From Halobacteriales archaeon QH_7_65_31 (GTDB lineage: Archaea > Halobacteriota > Halobacteria > Halobacteriales > Haloarculaceae), in assembly GCA_003021785.1 (NCBI GenBank), contig PXQU01000010.1, positions 124,001 to 188,000 of the forward strand: a stretch of DNA of 64,000 nt, read 5' to 3'. This document shows positions 1 through 8,855 of the stretch, one piece after another. The notes under the pieces are model-generated. The model did no database searches and was not told where the DNA came from. It worked only from the letters and a program-made list of their open reading frames with translations. Numbering within the stretch: position 1 is the stretch's first letter; each line of letters starts with the position of its first letter. The position numbers and the translations under genes are program-made.

Positions 1-1
1 G

Positions 2-253
2 AAGCAGTTCTTCCAGACGTACGCCGAGGCGGGCAACACCGTCTTCCTCTCGACGCATTTCATCGCGACCGCACAGGAGATGTGTACGACGGTCGGGATC
101 GTGAACCGGGGGCAGCTGCTGGACGAGCTTGACCCGAGAACGCTGGACGAGGAGACGCTGCTCGACCGCTTCTTTGCGACGGTCGATGCCGACGCCGCGG
201 CCGTCGATTCCGCCGCTCCCGCCGACTCCGCGATGCTCGCGGGTGAGGAGTAG
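2..253 (+). CDS. ABC transporter ATP-binding protein (C-terminal fragment)
   Basis: This is the last 83 residues of a gene that begins left of the window. The STHF motif at visible residues 17-20 looks like the switch-histidine (H-loop) region of an ABC ATPase, and the following stretch about the regulatory helix and the 'VNRGQLLDE' phrase is typical of drug- or polysaccharide-type exporter ATPases. The tail is rich in Ala and Asp. The stop codon at 251-253 is followed directly by the ATG of a polytopic membrane protein, so the two probably form an ABC-2-type exporter operon. The Walker motifs lie outside the window, so substrate and subfamily are unknown. Confidence 0.75.
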   Translation, partial: KQFFQTYAEAGNTVFLSTHFIATAQEMCTTVGIVNRGQLLDELDPRTLDEETLLDRFFATVDADAAAVDSAAPADSAMLAGEE

Positions 254-1681
254 ATGGTCTCGGCTCGGTATCTGTTCGATCAGCTGTTTCGCGAGGAGTG
301 GCGGCTACACGCCCGACTGTTCGGCGGCTGGCGTTTCGCCGCGTTTCCGGCGTTCCTCGCCCTGCTCGCGGCCGGGACGGCCACCTTCTTCGCGATGGCC
401 GGCTCCGAGACGGAGACGCTGCTCGCCGGGCTACACGTCGTCGTCGCGCTCGTCGGGCTACAGGTCGGCTCGATTGGTCTCGTGGGTCGGGACGCGCTCG
501 GTGATCTGCTGGGCGACGTGACGCTGCTCGTCTACTCGGCCCGGACGCTGCCGGTGAGCGAGCGACGACTGCTCGCCGTCTTCGTCGCGAAGGACGTCCT
601 CTACTACGCGCTCCTGTTCATCGCGCCGCTGGTCGTCGGAATCACGCCGCTCGTCGTCCTTGGCGGTCTCTCCGTCGAACTGCTCCCGCGACTGCTCGCG
701 AGCGCGTGGCTCGCCTTCGCGTTCGGCGTCGGCGTCTCGCTGCTGTTCGTCGGGCTGGCGACGAAGAGCCGGCTCCTCGCCGCGCTGGCCGGGCTGGCCG
801 TCGTCGCTGGCGTCGCCGTTCGTCCGGCAGCTGTCGTCGCCGTCACGCCGTTCGGTCTCTACACTGACCCGTCTGCCGTTCGGCTCGTCGGCTCCCTCGC
901 TCTCCCGGTCGTTGCGGCGACCGTCGGCGTCTCGCTGTTCGAGTTCGACCGCGCGGGACAGACCCGGACGACGCGCAATCAGTTCCACCGACTCACCGCG
1001 CTGTTTGGCACGCGTGACGAACAGGGACTGCTCGCGAAGTCGCTGCTCGACGTGGCCCGCTCCTCGGGGAGCCTCTGGAAGGTGCTCCTCTCGCAGGGAC
1101 TCGTGTTCGGGGTCGTCGCGGTACTGCTCGGCTATCTTCCCGATATTCTCGTCGGCGTGCAGCCCTCGCCCGGGCTGACGCTCGGGTCGGTGCTCGCGCT
1201 CGGAGCCTTCACCACCTACAACTGGCTCTGTCAGTACGACGATACGGCCTTCTTCGGAACCTATCCGATCGACCTCGCGGCGGTGTTCGAGGCGAAGCTG
1301 CGGGCGTTTCTCCTGCTGGCGATCCCGGCCGGTGGCTTCTATCTCGCGCTCGGTGGGGTCGTCTTCGGGCCGAGTTCGATCCTCGTCGGCGCGGCGGTGT
1401 ACGTCCCGGTTTCCGTCTACGTGTTCGGCGTGACGGCTTACGTCGCCGGGCTTCGACCGACGGAGCTGCTGTTCGATACTCCCGTCTTCATGCTCTTCTC
1501 GGGTGCGATGATGGCGGTGTTGCTCCCGCTTGTCGTCCTCGCCGTCGCGTATCCGCTCGCGCCGGGGCGGATCTCTCTCGGAGCGACCCTCCTCGCCGCC
1601 GCTGCCGGCCTGTTCGGTCTCGTCGGCTACCGCCGCGCCGGGCCGAAGTGGACCGAACGAGCGCGTACCGGTGACCTGTGA
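254..1681 (+). CDS. ABC transporter permease, ABC-2-like, 475 aa
   Basis: A polytopic membrane protein of 475 residues with roughly ten to twelve hydrophobic segments and short basic loops. Its ATG follows the stop of the ATPase fragment with no gap, so translation is probably coupled. It most likely forms the membrane channel of an exporter with that ATPase. No substrate-specific motif is visible, and the family call rests on topology and operon context rather than on a recognised signature. Confidence 0.7.
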   Translation: MVSARYLFDQLFREEWRLHARLFGGWRFAAFPAFLALLAAGTATFFAMAGSETETLLAGLHVVVALVGLQVGSIGLVGRDALGDLLGDVTLLVYSARTLPVSERRLLAVFVAKDVLYYALLFIAPLVVGITPLVVLGGLSVELLPRLLASAWLAFAFGVGVSLLFVGLATKSRLLAALAGLAVVAGVAVRPAAVVAVTPFGLYTDPSAVRLVGSLALPVVAATVGVSLFEFDRAGQTRTTRNQFHRLTALFGTRDEQGLLAKSLLDVARSSGSLWKVLLSQGLVFGVVAVLLGYLPDILVGVQPSPGLTLGSVLALGAFTTYNWLCQYDDTAFFGTYPIDLAAVFEAKLRAFLLLAIPAGGFYLALGGVVFGPSSILVGAAVYVPVSVYVFGVTAYVAGLRPTELLFDTPVFMLFSGAMMAVLLPLVVLAVAYPLAPGRISLGATLLAAAAGLFGLVGYRRAGPKWTERARTGDL

Positions 1682-1725
1682 CGGCATTCGCCACGACTAA
1701 CATCACGGTGTCCGACAGTCTAGCT

Positions 1726-2931
1726 ATGTTTGACGAGCCACGTGCGGCATCGCCGAGCGAGACACCGGTGGCGCTCACGATTGCCGGAAGCGACTCTGGT
1801 GGCGGTGCTGGAATTCAGGCCGACAGCAAGACGATGGAGGCGACCGGCGCGTTCGCGACGACCGTCGTCACCGCCGTCACCGCACAGAACACGCGGGGCG
1901 TCGAGGACTCACGGCTCCTCGATAACGACGCCATCGCCGCCCAGTACGACGCCGTCACCGGTGACTTCGACGTGCGCGCGGCCAAGACGGGGATGCTCGC
2001 GACCGCCGACACCGTCGAACAGGTCGCTCGGTTCGTCCGCGAGGCCGCGTTCCCGGTCGTAGTGGACCCGGTAATGGTCGCGACCTCCGGCGACCGCCTG
2101 CTTTCGGAGGCCGCCGAGGAGTCCTACGAGTCGCTCGTCGCGGCCGCCACGCTCGTCACCCCGAACACCGACGAGGCGGCCGTCCTCACCGGACTCGACC
2201 CCGACGATCCCGACGAGCAGATCGAGGTCGGCGAGCGACTGCTCAACATGGGGGCCGGCGCGGCCCTCGTGAAGGGCGGGCACGGAGCCGACGAGACCGT
2301 CCACGACGTGCTCGTCACGCCCGATGGCGCAGAGATCTTCTCACACCCGCGGGTAGCGACCGACGCAACCCACGGCTCCGGCTGTACGCTCTCGGCCGCC
2401 GTCGCCGCCCGACTCGCGCAGGGCGACGGGCTGGTCTCCGCGGTCGAGGCGTCGGTCAGCTTCATGGAGCGAGCGATCCGCTACCACCACGACGTGGGGC
2501 ACGGTCCCGGAGCGGTGAACCACCTCTCGGCCCTCGACAACGAGGCCGCCCGCGAGTCGACTCGCGAACACGTCGGCGATCTCCAGCGCCGGCTCGACGA
2601 CGTGGCGACGACAGCTATCGCCGCCGCGACGCCGTACGCCGAGACCCACCGCGACATCGTCGAGGCGGGCGAGCAGTCGTTCGGCACGAGCGATATCGCC
2701 GCCACTGTGCTCGCCGTCCGGGAGTCGCTCCCGGCCGCCCGATTCGCCGTCGGCGTCCCGAGCGAGGCGGCGACCCGGCTCGACGCGGCTGCGGTTCCGA
2801 CGACCGACCATCCGGAACGGGGGGCGTTCGACCAGCCGATCGTCGCTGTGCTCGACGACGACGTCGTGTCGTTCGTCGGGACGGAACGCGACGGGCTGAT
2901 GAAGGCGGTTCGAACCGCCACGAACGGCTGA
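1726..2931 (+). CDS. thiD: Hydroxymethylpyrimidine/phosphomethylpyrimidine kinase ThiD with extra C-terminal domain
   Basis: Phosphorylates HMP and HMP-P in thiamine biosynthesis. The ribokinase-like kinase domain covers about residues 14-265: the GSDSGGGAGIQAD substrate/ATP-binding motif is at 21-33, 'VVVDPVMVATSG' in the middle, and the catalytic anion-hole motif GSGC near 217-220. I chose the ATG at 1726 because the conserved domain starts 13 residues later; an in-frame GTG at 1678 would overlap the upstream gene. The remaining ~130 residues form a separate domain. In many archaea this position holds ThiN (thiamine-phosphate synthase), but I do not see clear ThiN motifs here, so that half is unassigned. 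Confidence 0.88.
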   Translation: MFDEPRAASPSETPVALTIAGSDSGGGAGIQADSKTMEATGAFATTVVTAVTAQNTRGVEDSRLLDNDAIAAQYDAVTGDFDVRAAKTGMLATADTVEQVARFVREAAFPVVVDPVMVATSGDRLLSEAAEESYESLVAAATLVTPNTDEAAVLTGLDPDDPDEQIEVGERLLNMGAGAALVKGGHGADETVHDVLVTPDGAEIFSHPRVATDATHGSGCTLSAAVAARLAQGDGLVSAVEASVSFMERAIRYHHDVGHGPGAVNHLSALDNEAARESTREHVGDLQRRLDDVATTAIAAATPYAETHRDIVEAGEQSFGTSDIAATVLAVRESLPAARFAVGVPSEAATRLDAAAVPTTDHPERGAFDQPIVAVLDDDVVSFVGTERDGLMKAVRTATNG

Positions 2932-2980
2932 GACCCCCGCGACCGAAGGAGTGTTACCCGTTCGTGCCCTCCAGATGGTA

Positions 2981-4219
2981 ATGGGAGTCCACTCTGCACC
3001 ACTGGACGTGAGCGCCCGTCGCGAGGAGTTCCCGATCTTAGAGCGGGAGTTCGACGACACGCCGCTCGTCTATCTCGACAACGCCGCGACCGCACAGACG
3101 CCGACGCGCGTCGTCGAGTCGATGACGGAGTACTACTACGAGCACAACGCCAACGTCCACCGCGGCATCCACAATCTCAGTCAGGAGGCCTCGATCGCCT
3201 ACGAGGAGGCCCACGACACCGTCGCGGAGTTCATCGGCGCGGCCGGCCGCGAGGAGATCGTCTTCACGAAGAACACGACCGAGTCGATGAACCTCGTCGC
3301 GTACGCGTGGGGTCTCGCCGAGCTCGGTCCCGGCGACGAGGTCGTTCTCACCGAGATGGAACACCACGCGTCGCTCGTCACGTGGCAACAGATCGCGAAG
3401 CAGACCGGCGCGGAGTGTCGCTACATCCCGATCACCGACGACGGTCGGCTGGACATGGACGCCGCACGCGAGCTCATCACCGACGACACCGAGATGGTGA
3501 GCGTCGTCCACGCCTCCAACACCCTCGGAACCGTCAACCCCGTCGCGACGCTCGCGGACATCGCCCACGACCACGGCTCGTACATCTTCGTCGACGGCGC
3601 GCAGTCGGTCCCGCACACGCCCGTCGACGTGCAGGAGATCGACTGCGACTTCTTCGCCTTCTCGGCACACAAGCTGTGTGGCCCGACCGGGATCGGCGCG
3701 CTCTACGGAAAAGAAGAGATCCTCGACTCGATGGAGCCGTATCTCTACGGCGGCGATATGATCCTGAAGGTCACCTTCGAGGACACCGAGTTCAACGAGC
3801 TTCCGTGGAAGTTCGAGGCCGGGACGCCCTCCATCGCCGAGGGGATCGGCTTCGCCGAGGCGATCGAGTACATCGAGACGGTCGGGCTCGACCGCATCCA
3901 CGATCACTCGACCGATCTCGCGGCGTACGCCCACAGACAGCTCTCCGAACACGACGACGTCGAGATCTACGGTCCCGGTCCCGAGGACCGAAGCCCGCTC
4001 GTCGCGTTCAACGTCGACGGGCTCCACGCGCACGATCTCGCGTCTATCGTCAACGACTACGGCGTGGCGATCCGCGCCGGCGACCACTGCACGCAGCCGC
4101 TTCACGACGTGCTCGGGGCCAGCGCCTCGGCCCGCGCCTCCTTCTATCTCTACAACACCCGCGAGGAGGTCGACGCGCTCGTCGACGCGGTCGACGAGGC
4201 GCGCCAGATTTTCGCATAA
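2981..4219 (+). CDS. sufS: Cysteine desulfurase SufS
   Basis: PLP-dependent class V aminotransferase fold, 412 residues, mobilising sulfur from cysteine for Fe-S cluster assembly. The PLP-binding lysine lies in SAHKLCGPTG (K231). The active-site cysteine is in RAGDHCTQPLH (C370), the group II (SufS) arrangement. The N-terminal 'YLDNAATAQTP' motif is also typical. ATGs at 2975 and 2981 are both possible starts; a GTG at 2951 is less likely. The probable scaffold partner SufU lies 1.5 kb downstream on the same strand, beyond an oppositely oriented secreted-protein gene. Confidence 0.93.
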   Translation: MGVHSAPLDVSARREEFPILEREFDDTPLVYLDNAATAQTPTRVVESMTEYYYEHNANVHRGIHNLSQEASIAYEEAHDTVAEFIGAAGREEIVFTKNTTESMNLVAYAWGLAELGPGDEVVLTEMEHHASLVTWQQIAKQTGAECRYIPITDDGRLDMDAARELITDDTEMVSVVHASNTLGTVNPVATLADIAHDHGSYIFVDGAQSVPHTPVDVQEIDCDFFAFSAHKLCGPTGIGALYGKEEILDSMEPYLYGGDMILKVTFEDTEFNELPWKFEAGTPSIAEGIGFAEAIEYIETVGLDRIHDHSTDLAAYAHRQLSEHDDVEIYGPGPEDRSPLVAFNVDGLHAHDLASIVNDYGVAIRAGDHCTQPLHDVLGASASARASFYLYNTREEVDALVDAVDEARQIFA

Positions 4220-4228
4220 GCCGGTTCG

Positions 4229-5665
4229 TTACTCGTCTTCCCCTTCGCCCAGTAGCCGCACGAGTCCGACGGCTCCGCCGGCCAGCCCGGCCAGCACGCC
4301 GAACCCGGGCTGATTCCCGCTCGTCTCGGTGACAGCCGGCGTCTCAGTCGCCGTGGCCGTCGGTTCCGGCGTCGCCGTCACCACCTGATTCGTCTCGGCG
4401 TCCGGGTTACCGGGCCACGCCCCCGTCTCCGCCGGGGAGCCTTCCTCGTCCGGCTCCGGGAAGACGAACAGCTGTGCGGGGAACGACTCGCCGCCAGCGG
4501 TCTGCCCGCCTATCGAGGCGGCGATAAAGCCGTCCTCGACGGGGACCGCCGTCCAGAACTGCGCCGTATCGGGCCGCTGATACGCGCCCAGCAGGGTCGG
4601 ACTCTCCAGATCGGCGAGATCGTACACCCGCGCTCCGCCGTAGTAGAAGGAGGTGTAGAGTCGGTCGCCCCGCCAGCTGAGGTTGTGCGCCGTGGTGCGT
4701 CGGTCGTCGTCGAGACGCGGTGGGGCGAGCGACTGCACCCGCCGCGGAGTCGCCGGCTCGGAGATGTCCCAGATGGTGATGCCAGCGGGTGAGCCGGTGA
4801 TACCGGTGGACTCCGCCTCGAACGCCTCGTGGCCGACGGCGACGAGCGGCCGGTCGGGATGCGGCACGGCGACGTGGTGGTTGCCCGGCATCTCGATGTA
4901 GCTCGCGGTGTTGCCTCGCTCACGCTCGGCCAGCTCCGCCCGCGAGAGACCGCCGATCTTCGCCTCGGCCCGCATCGCCGCGGGATCGCTGGCGTCGACC
5001 AGCCACGTTCCCGCGTCCCACTGGGAGAGATACAGCGTGTCGTCGTCGACGTAGATGTCGTGGCTGATGCGGTAGAACTGCCACACGTCGCGCCAGCCGT
5101 CGTCGGCATCGAGCAGCGACCAGTGACCGAGCTCGCTCCCGTCGGTCGCGTCGTACGCGATGATCGGCGATCCGGGGGTGATACCCGCAGCCGTCGCGTA
5201 CACCGTCGTCCCGGCTATCGCGGCGTTGTGGATACCGTGCTCGGTCGGGATGAACCGCTGTTGGCGCGGCTCCGTCGGGTCGCTCACGTCGAAGACGACG
5301 ATCCCGTTGCGCGCCTCGCTCGGCCCGTTGATCCGTCCGGCGAGCGCGAGCATCCCGTCGTCACAGACGCAGTCGGCGTAGCCGGAGATCGGCCCGCCCT
5401 CGCGGTCGGCGAGCAGCTCACGCCGGCGAGCGACTACCTCACCGGTCTCGGTATCGACGGTGACGATCCCGTCACCGACGGCGACGAACGCGTGGACACC
5501 GTCGCCCGCGACGATGGCTTCCTGTGCCCCGGGTGTCTCGACGGTGTGTGTCGGTTCGAGCGCCTGCTGGCTGGTGGTCGCGGCGGCGATGCCGGTCACC
5601 GAACTCGTCGCTGCGATACCGAGTGCCGACAGCACCGCACGGCGCGTCGCGGCTGTCCGTGTCAT
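4229..5665 (-). CDS. Secreted LVIVD/beta-propeller-like protein with Tat signal and PGF-CTERM-like anchor
   Basis: A 478-residue exported protein. The N-terminus has an RR-x-VL Tat-like signal (residues 8-11) followed by a hydrophobic, Ala-rich stretch. The body has repeated blades with phrases such as 'VVFDVSDPTEPR' and 'TIWDISEPATPRR', the pattern of LVIVD-repeat surface propellers. A Thr/Glu/Pro-rich linker leads to a C-terminal PGFGVLAGLAGG segment that resembles the PGF-CTERM signal processed by archaeosortase A. Unusually, the tail after the hydrophobic stretch is acidic (GEGEDE) instead of basic. The gene sits between sufS and sufU in the opposite direction. Its ligand or role is unknown. 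Confidence 0.8.
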   Translation of the reverse strand: MTRTAATRRAVLSALGIAATSSVTGIAAATTSQQALEPTHTVETPGAQEAIVAGDGVHAFVAVGDGIVTVDTETGEVVARRRELLADREGGPISGYADCVCDDGMLALAGRINGPSEARNGIVVFDVSDPTEPRQQRFIPTEHGIHNAAIAGTTVYATAAGITPGSPIIAYDATDGSELGHWSLLDADDGWRDVWQFYRISHDIYVDDDTLYLSQWDAGTWLVDASDPAAMRAEAKIGGLSRAELAERERGNTASYIEMPGNHHVAVPHPDRPLVAVGHEAFEAESTGITGSPAGITIWDISEPATPRRVQSLAPPRLDDDRRTTAHNLSWRGDRLYTSFYYGGARVYDLADLESPTLLGAYQRPDTAQFWTAVPVEDGFIAASIGGQTAGGESFPAQLFVFPEPDEEGSPAETGAWPGNPDAETNQVVTATPEPTATATETPAVTETSGNQPGFGVLAGLAGGAVGLVRLLGEGEDE

Positions 5666-5756
5666 ACGCCTATCGACGGTCCCGACGCATTATACTCTTG
5701 GCGGGCGATCGGGCTCGCGACAACCCTTTTGCCCGTGATTCCCAAAGGAATTCATC

Positions 5757-6176
5757 ATGGGAACCGGCTCCGATATGTATCGCCAGCAGATTCTCGATCA
5801 CTACAAGAACCCCCGAAACTACGGCGAGTCCGACGACGCGACCTTCGAACACGTCGGCGAGAACCCGATGTGTGGCGACACGATCAAGCTGTTCGTGAAG
5901 CTCGAAGCGGACGACGAAACCATCGCCGGCGTCTCCTTCATCGGTGACGGCTGTGCTATCTCACAGGCGTCGGCGAGTCTCCTCTCGACAGAGCTTCAAG
6001 GGATGACCCTCGATACGGTTCGGGAGATGGACCGCGACGACATCGTCGAGATGCTCGGCGTCGATATTTCGCCGATGCGGATCAAGTGTGCCGTCCTCGC
6101 AGAGAAGGTCGTCCAAGACGGCGCGGCTATCTACGTCGGCGACAAGGAGCTCGACGAGACGACGACCGAGGCGTAG
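5757..6176 (+). CDS. sufU: Fe-S cluster assembly scaffold SufU/IscU family
   Basis: A 139-residue IscU/NifU-N-type protein. Three conserved cysteines are visible: C39 in PMCGD (with Asp41), C66 in GDGCAIS, and C111 in IKCAVL. These bind a nascent cluster or zinc and accept sulfur from the desulfurase. Length fits SufU. The start at 5757 may be replaced by the ATG at residue 7, just before 'YRQQILDHYKNPRN', where family members usually begin. An A/T-rich 'cccttttgcccg' stretch about 25-30 nt upstream of the ATG could be its promoter. Confidence 0.9.
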   Translation: MGTGSDMYRQQILDHYKNPRNYGESDDATFEHVGENPMCGDTIKLFVKLEADDETIAGVSFIGDGCAISQASASLLSTELQGMTLDTVREMDRDDIVEMLGVDISPMRIKCAVLAEKVVQDGAAIYVGDKELDETTTEA

Positions 6177-6187
6177 CTCCGACGCAC

Positions 6188-7453
6188 TCACCCGTCGCAC
6201 CGTTCGTCGGTCGCCGTCTCGCGGTTCGTCCGTTCGAGTGCGGCCTCTACGTTCGATACCAACAGCTGTGCGAGCGTCCGATCCGTCTCGTCGAACGCGT
6301 CGGGCTCCGTCGATGCCGTCACGAGCACGCCCCACTCCCCGACGGGGATCACCATCTCACTGCCGACGGTGACATCGGGGCCGTACCGCTCGTCGCGGCC
6401 CTCGACGTCGCCGGCGAACACCGGCTCTCCCGTCTCGAAGGCGCGCCACACGAGCGACCCGTCTCCGCCGGTGAACGCCGGTAGCTCGCCGAACAGCTCC
6501 ACTGCCCGGTTCGTCACGGCCGCCGGTCGTAAGGTCCCTTCGTCGGTCGCCGCGTAGAACCCCGTGGCCGCCAGCCCGAGGATCTCGTCTGCGGCCGTCA
6601 CGGCCCGCGAGAGAATCGCCTCGCGTGCTTCGCTGCGGATCAGCCCCTCGGTCGTCTCGAACAGCGCCGACAGCTGCTGTTCGCGCCGTTTCCGCTCCCC
6701 GATGTCCCGGACGTAGACGACCAACCCCTCGACGGTCGGATCGGCACGCAGGTTCCGCCCCCGCGCCTCCAGCCACACCCAGTGGCCGTCGGCGTGGCGG
6801 AACCGGAGTTCGACGTCGATCCGCGCCGCTGGATCGTCCGCGAGCGTCGAGAGCGCCTCCGTCGCGAGGCTCACGTCCGCCGGGTGAACGTACTCCAGCA
6901 CCGTCTCGCCGGCGAACGACTCGTGATCGTAGCCGGCGATCCGCTCGACCGCCGGGCTGACGTACTCGATCGTGGCGTCAGGCCGGAGGATACAGATGGC
7001 GTCTGACGACTCCTCGATGAGCCGTTGATACCGCTGTTCGGTCGTCTCGACGGCCCGCTCGGCCCGCCGCTGTGCGACCGCGTTCGCGATGCGGTTCGCG
7101 AGCACCTCGTACTGGCTCGTCGTCGTCTCCTTCTGGAGGTAGCCGGTGACGCCCGCCGCGATCGCCTCGCCCGCGATCTCCTCGCTCCCGCGACCGGTGA
7201 AGAGGATGAACGGTAGCTCGCCGAACTCCTCGCGCACGAAATCCAGCAGCGCCAGCCCGCCCGTCCCGGGCATATCGTAGTCGCTCACGACGCAGTCGAA
7301 CGACGCCGATTCGAGCCTGTCGATCGCTTCGTCGACACTCATCGCAGTCACCACGGTGAGCCGGTCGTCGATCCGTTCGAGATACGTGGCGACGAGCGAG
7401 CCGAAGTCCGGCTCGTCGTCGACGTGGAGGACGGTTATTTCGTCGCTCGACAT
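6188..7453 (-). CDS. REC-PAS-GAF response-regulator protein without a kinase or DNA-binding domain
   Basis: 421 residues. An N-terminal receiver domain spans about 5-120, with D12/D13 and the phospho-acceptor D58 in VVSDYDMPG. A PAS/PAC sensor follows at about 140-258, with 'VWLEARGRNL' and 'VYVRDIGERKRRE'. A GAF domain spans about 275-410. No histidine-kinase or helix-turn-helix domain follows. Such orphan multi-sensor regulators are common in haloarchaea and probably relay phosphate signals through other partners. The stop lies 11 nt from the convergent sufU stop. The stimulus is unknown. Confidence 0.85.
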   Translation of the reverse strand: MSSDEITVLHVDDEPDFGSLVATYLERIDDRLTVVTAMSVDEAIDRLESASFDCVVSDYDMPGTGGLALLDFVREEFGELPFILFTGRGSEEIAGEAIAAGVTGYLQKETTTSQYEVLANRIANAVAQRRAERAVETTEQRYQRLIEESSDAICILRPDATIEYVSPAVERIAGYDHESFAGETVLEYVHPADVSLATEALSTLADDPAARIDVELRFRHADGHWVWLEARGRNLRADPTVEGLVVYVRDIGERKRREQQLSALFETTEGLIRSEAREAILSRAVTAADEILGLAATGFYAATDEGTLRPAAVTNRAVELFGELPAFTGGDGSLVWRAFETGEPVFAGDVEGRDERYGPDVTVGSEMVIPVGEWGVLVTASTEPDAFDETDRTLAQLLVSNVEAALERTNRETATDERCDG

Positions 7454-7552
7454 GGCGGGACCGTACCGTATCTCCCCGAACCGCGGGCAAAAGCCTGCTG
7501 GTCATTTCGTCCGCGTGCAGGGCTTTTTGCCCGCGGCACTGCTGGCTGACGT

Positions 7553-8437
7553 ATGCATATCGCCGTCGTCGGTGCGGGCAGTCTCGGCTCCCTGCTCGGC
7601 GGGCTCCTCGCGCGCGAACACCGGGTCACGCTCGTCGGACGTGACCCACACATGCGGGCGGTTCGCGAGCACGGGCTCCGGCTCACGCAGGCCGTCGAGA
7701 CGACCGTCCGTCCCGCCGCCGGTACGACTCCGCCCGCCGCCTGTGACGTCGCGCTCGTGACGACCAAGGCGTTCGACACGGCGGACGCGGCCGAAACGCT
7801 CACCGACACCGACGCCGACTGCGTCGTCTCGCTACAGAACGGGCTCGGCAACGAGGCGACCCTCGCGGCGCGGCTCGACTGCCCGGTGCTCGCCGGCGTC
7901 TGCACGTACGGCGCACGGCTCACCGACCCCTCGGTCGTCGCCTGCACCGGCAAGGGGACGGTTCGGCTCGGTGACCCCGACGGCGGGCCGAGCGAGCGAG
8001 CCGACCGTCTCGCAGCGCGGTTCCGGGCGGCCGGTGTCGACGCGACGGCGAGTGACGCGATGGCCCGACTGCTGTGGCGGAAGCTCGCCGTCAACGTCGG
8101 TATCAACGCCACGACCGCGCTCGCCGGGATCGAGAACGGCGGACTCCTCGACGGGCCGGCGAGATCGGTCGCCGCGACCGCCGCCCGCGAGACCGCCGCC
8201 GTCGCCCGGAGCGAGGGGATCGATCTCACAGACGAGACGGTGATCGACGCCGTCCGATCCGTCGCCCGGACCACCCGGACCAACCGCTCGTCGATGCTGC
8301 AGGACGTCGACGCCGAGCGCCGGATCGAGGTGGACGCCATCGTCGGTCCCGTCGCCGATCACGACCGCCCGACGCCGGTGGCCGAAACCCTCGCCGGACT
8401 GCTCCGGGCGTGGGAGCGCGAGCGCGGGCTCCGGTGA
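7553..8437 (+). CDS. panE: Ketopantoate reductase (2-dehydropantoate 2-reductase) family
   Basis: 294 residues. An N-terminal Rossmann fold carries the NADP-binding VGAGSLGSLLGG motif at residues 5-16. The catalytic-domain signature LLWRKLAVNVGINATTAL contains the lysine (K177) and Asn residues expected for ketopantoate reduction. The family makes pantoate for coenzyme A. Paralogues with other 2-keto substrates exist, so the exact substrate is inferred. A C/T-rich stretch near 7520-7532 may be the promoter of a near-leaderless transcript. Confidence 0.82.
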   Translation: MHIAVVGAGSLGSLLGGLLAREHRVTLVGRDPHMRAVREHGLRLTQAVETTVRPAAGTTPPAACDVALVTTKAFDTADAAETLTDTDADCVVSLQNGLGNEATLAARLDCPVLAGVCTYGARLTDPSVVACTGKGTVRLGDPDGGPSERADRLAARFRAAGVDATASDAMARLLWRKLAVNVGINATTALAGIENGGLLDGPARSVAATAARETAAVARSEGIDLTDETVIDAVRSVARTTRTNRSSMLQDVDAERRIEVDAIVGPVADHDRPTPVAETLAGLLRAWERERGLR

Positions 8438-8475
8438 GAATAACCAATAAGTGACCCCCCGCGCTACTCTGGCGT

Positions 8476-8763
8476 ATGTGGGGACGCCGCGATCGCTCGA
8501 CGCAGGTGACCTGTATCGCCTGCGGCGAGACGGTCGCCCGCGCCGACGCCCGCGAGTACGACAAACACGGCAACCGGTACGATCGCCGCGAGAAGGAGTT
8601 CGAACATCTGTGCAAGCCTTGTTACCGCGCCACCGACCACCAGCCGCGCGGCGATCTCGAAGCGCTCCTCGTGGAGAGCGGGGCCGGCGAGTGCGATCGC
8701 GCCGAGTTTCTCGCCCGTTACGGCGATCTCGCGACGGAGTCCAGACGGGAGAACGAGCGATGA
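8476..8763 (+). CDS. Small zinc-finger-like protein, 95 aa
   Basis: A compact, charged protein with two CxxC pairs: CIAC near the N-terminus (residues 13-16) and CKPC (about 46-49), spaced like a zinc ribbon. No DNA-binding helix or enzymatic motif is recognised. It starts 39 nt after panE on the same strand, so it could be co-transcribed. Similar small CxxC proteins are widespread in haloarchaea and mostly uncharacterised. Confidence 0.7.
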   Translation: MWGRRDRSTQVTCIACGETVARADAREYDKHGNRYDRREKEFEHLCKPCYRATDHQPRGDLEALLVESGAGECDRAEFLARYGDLATESRRENER

Positions 8764-8855
8764 ACGCCGTGTCGCCCGAGGCGGCGACCGGTCGCCCCTC
8801 TGCACACGACCCGTCGCCCCGACACGCCTAACTGAAGCCCCGTTCAACCTTGTGC

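Noticed and set aside
129-521. Long Arg/Ser/Pro-rich open frames overlapping real genes throughout, for example here and at 298-504 or 458-1687 on the other strand
   Set aside because: Shadow frames caused by high GC; composition is basic and low-complexity, opposite to the acidic proteins of this organism.
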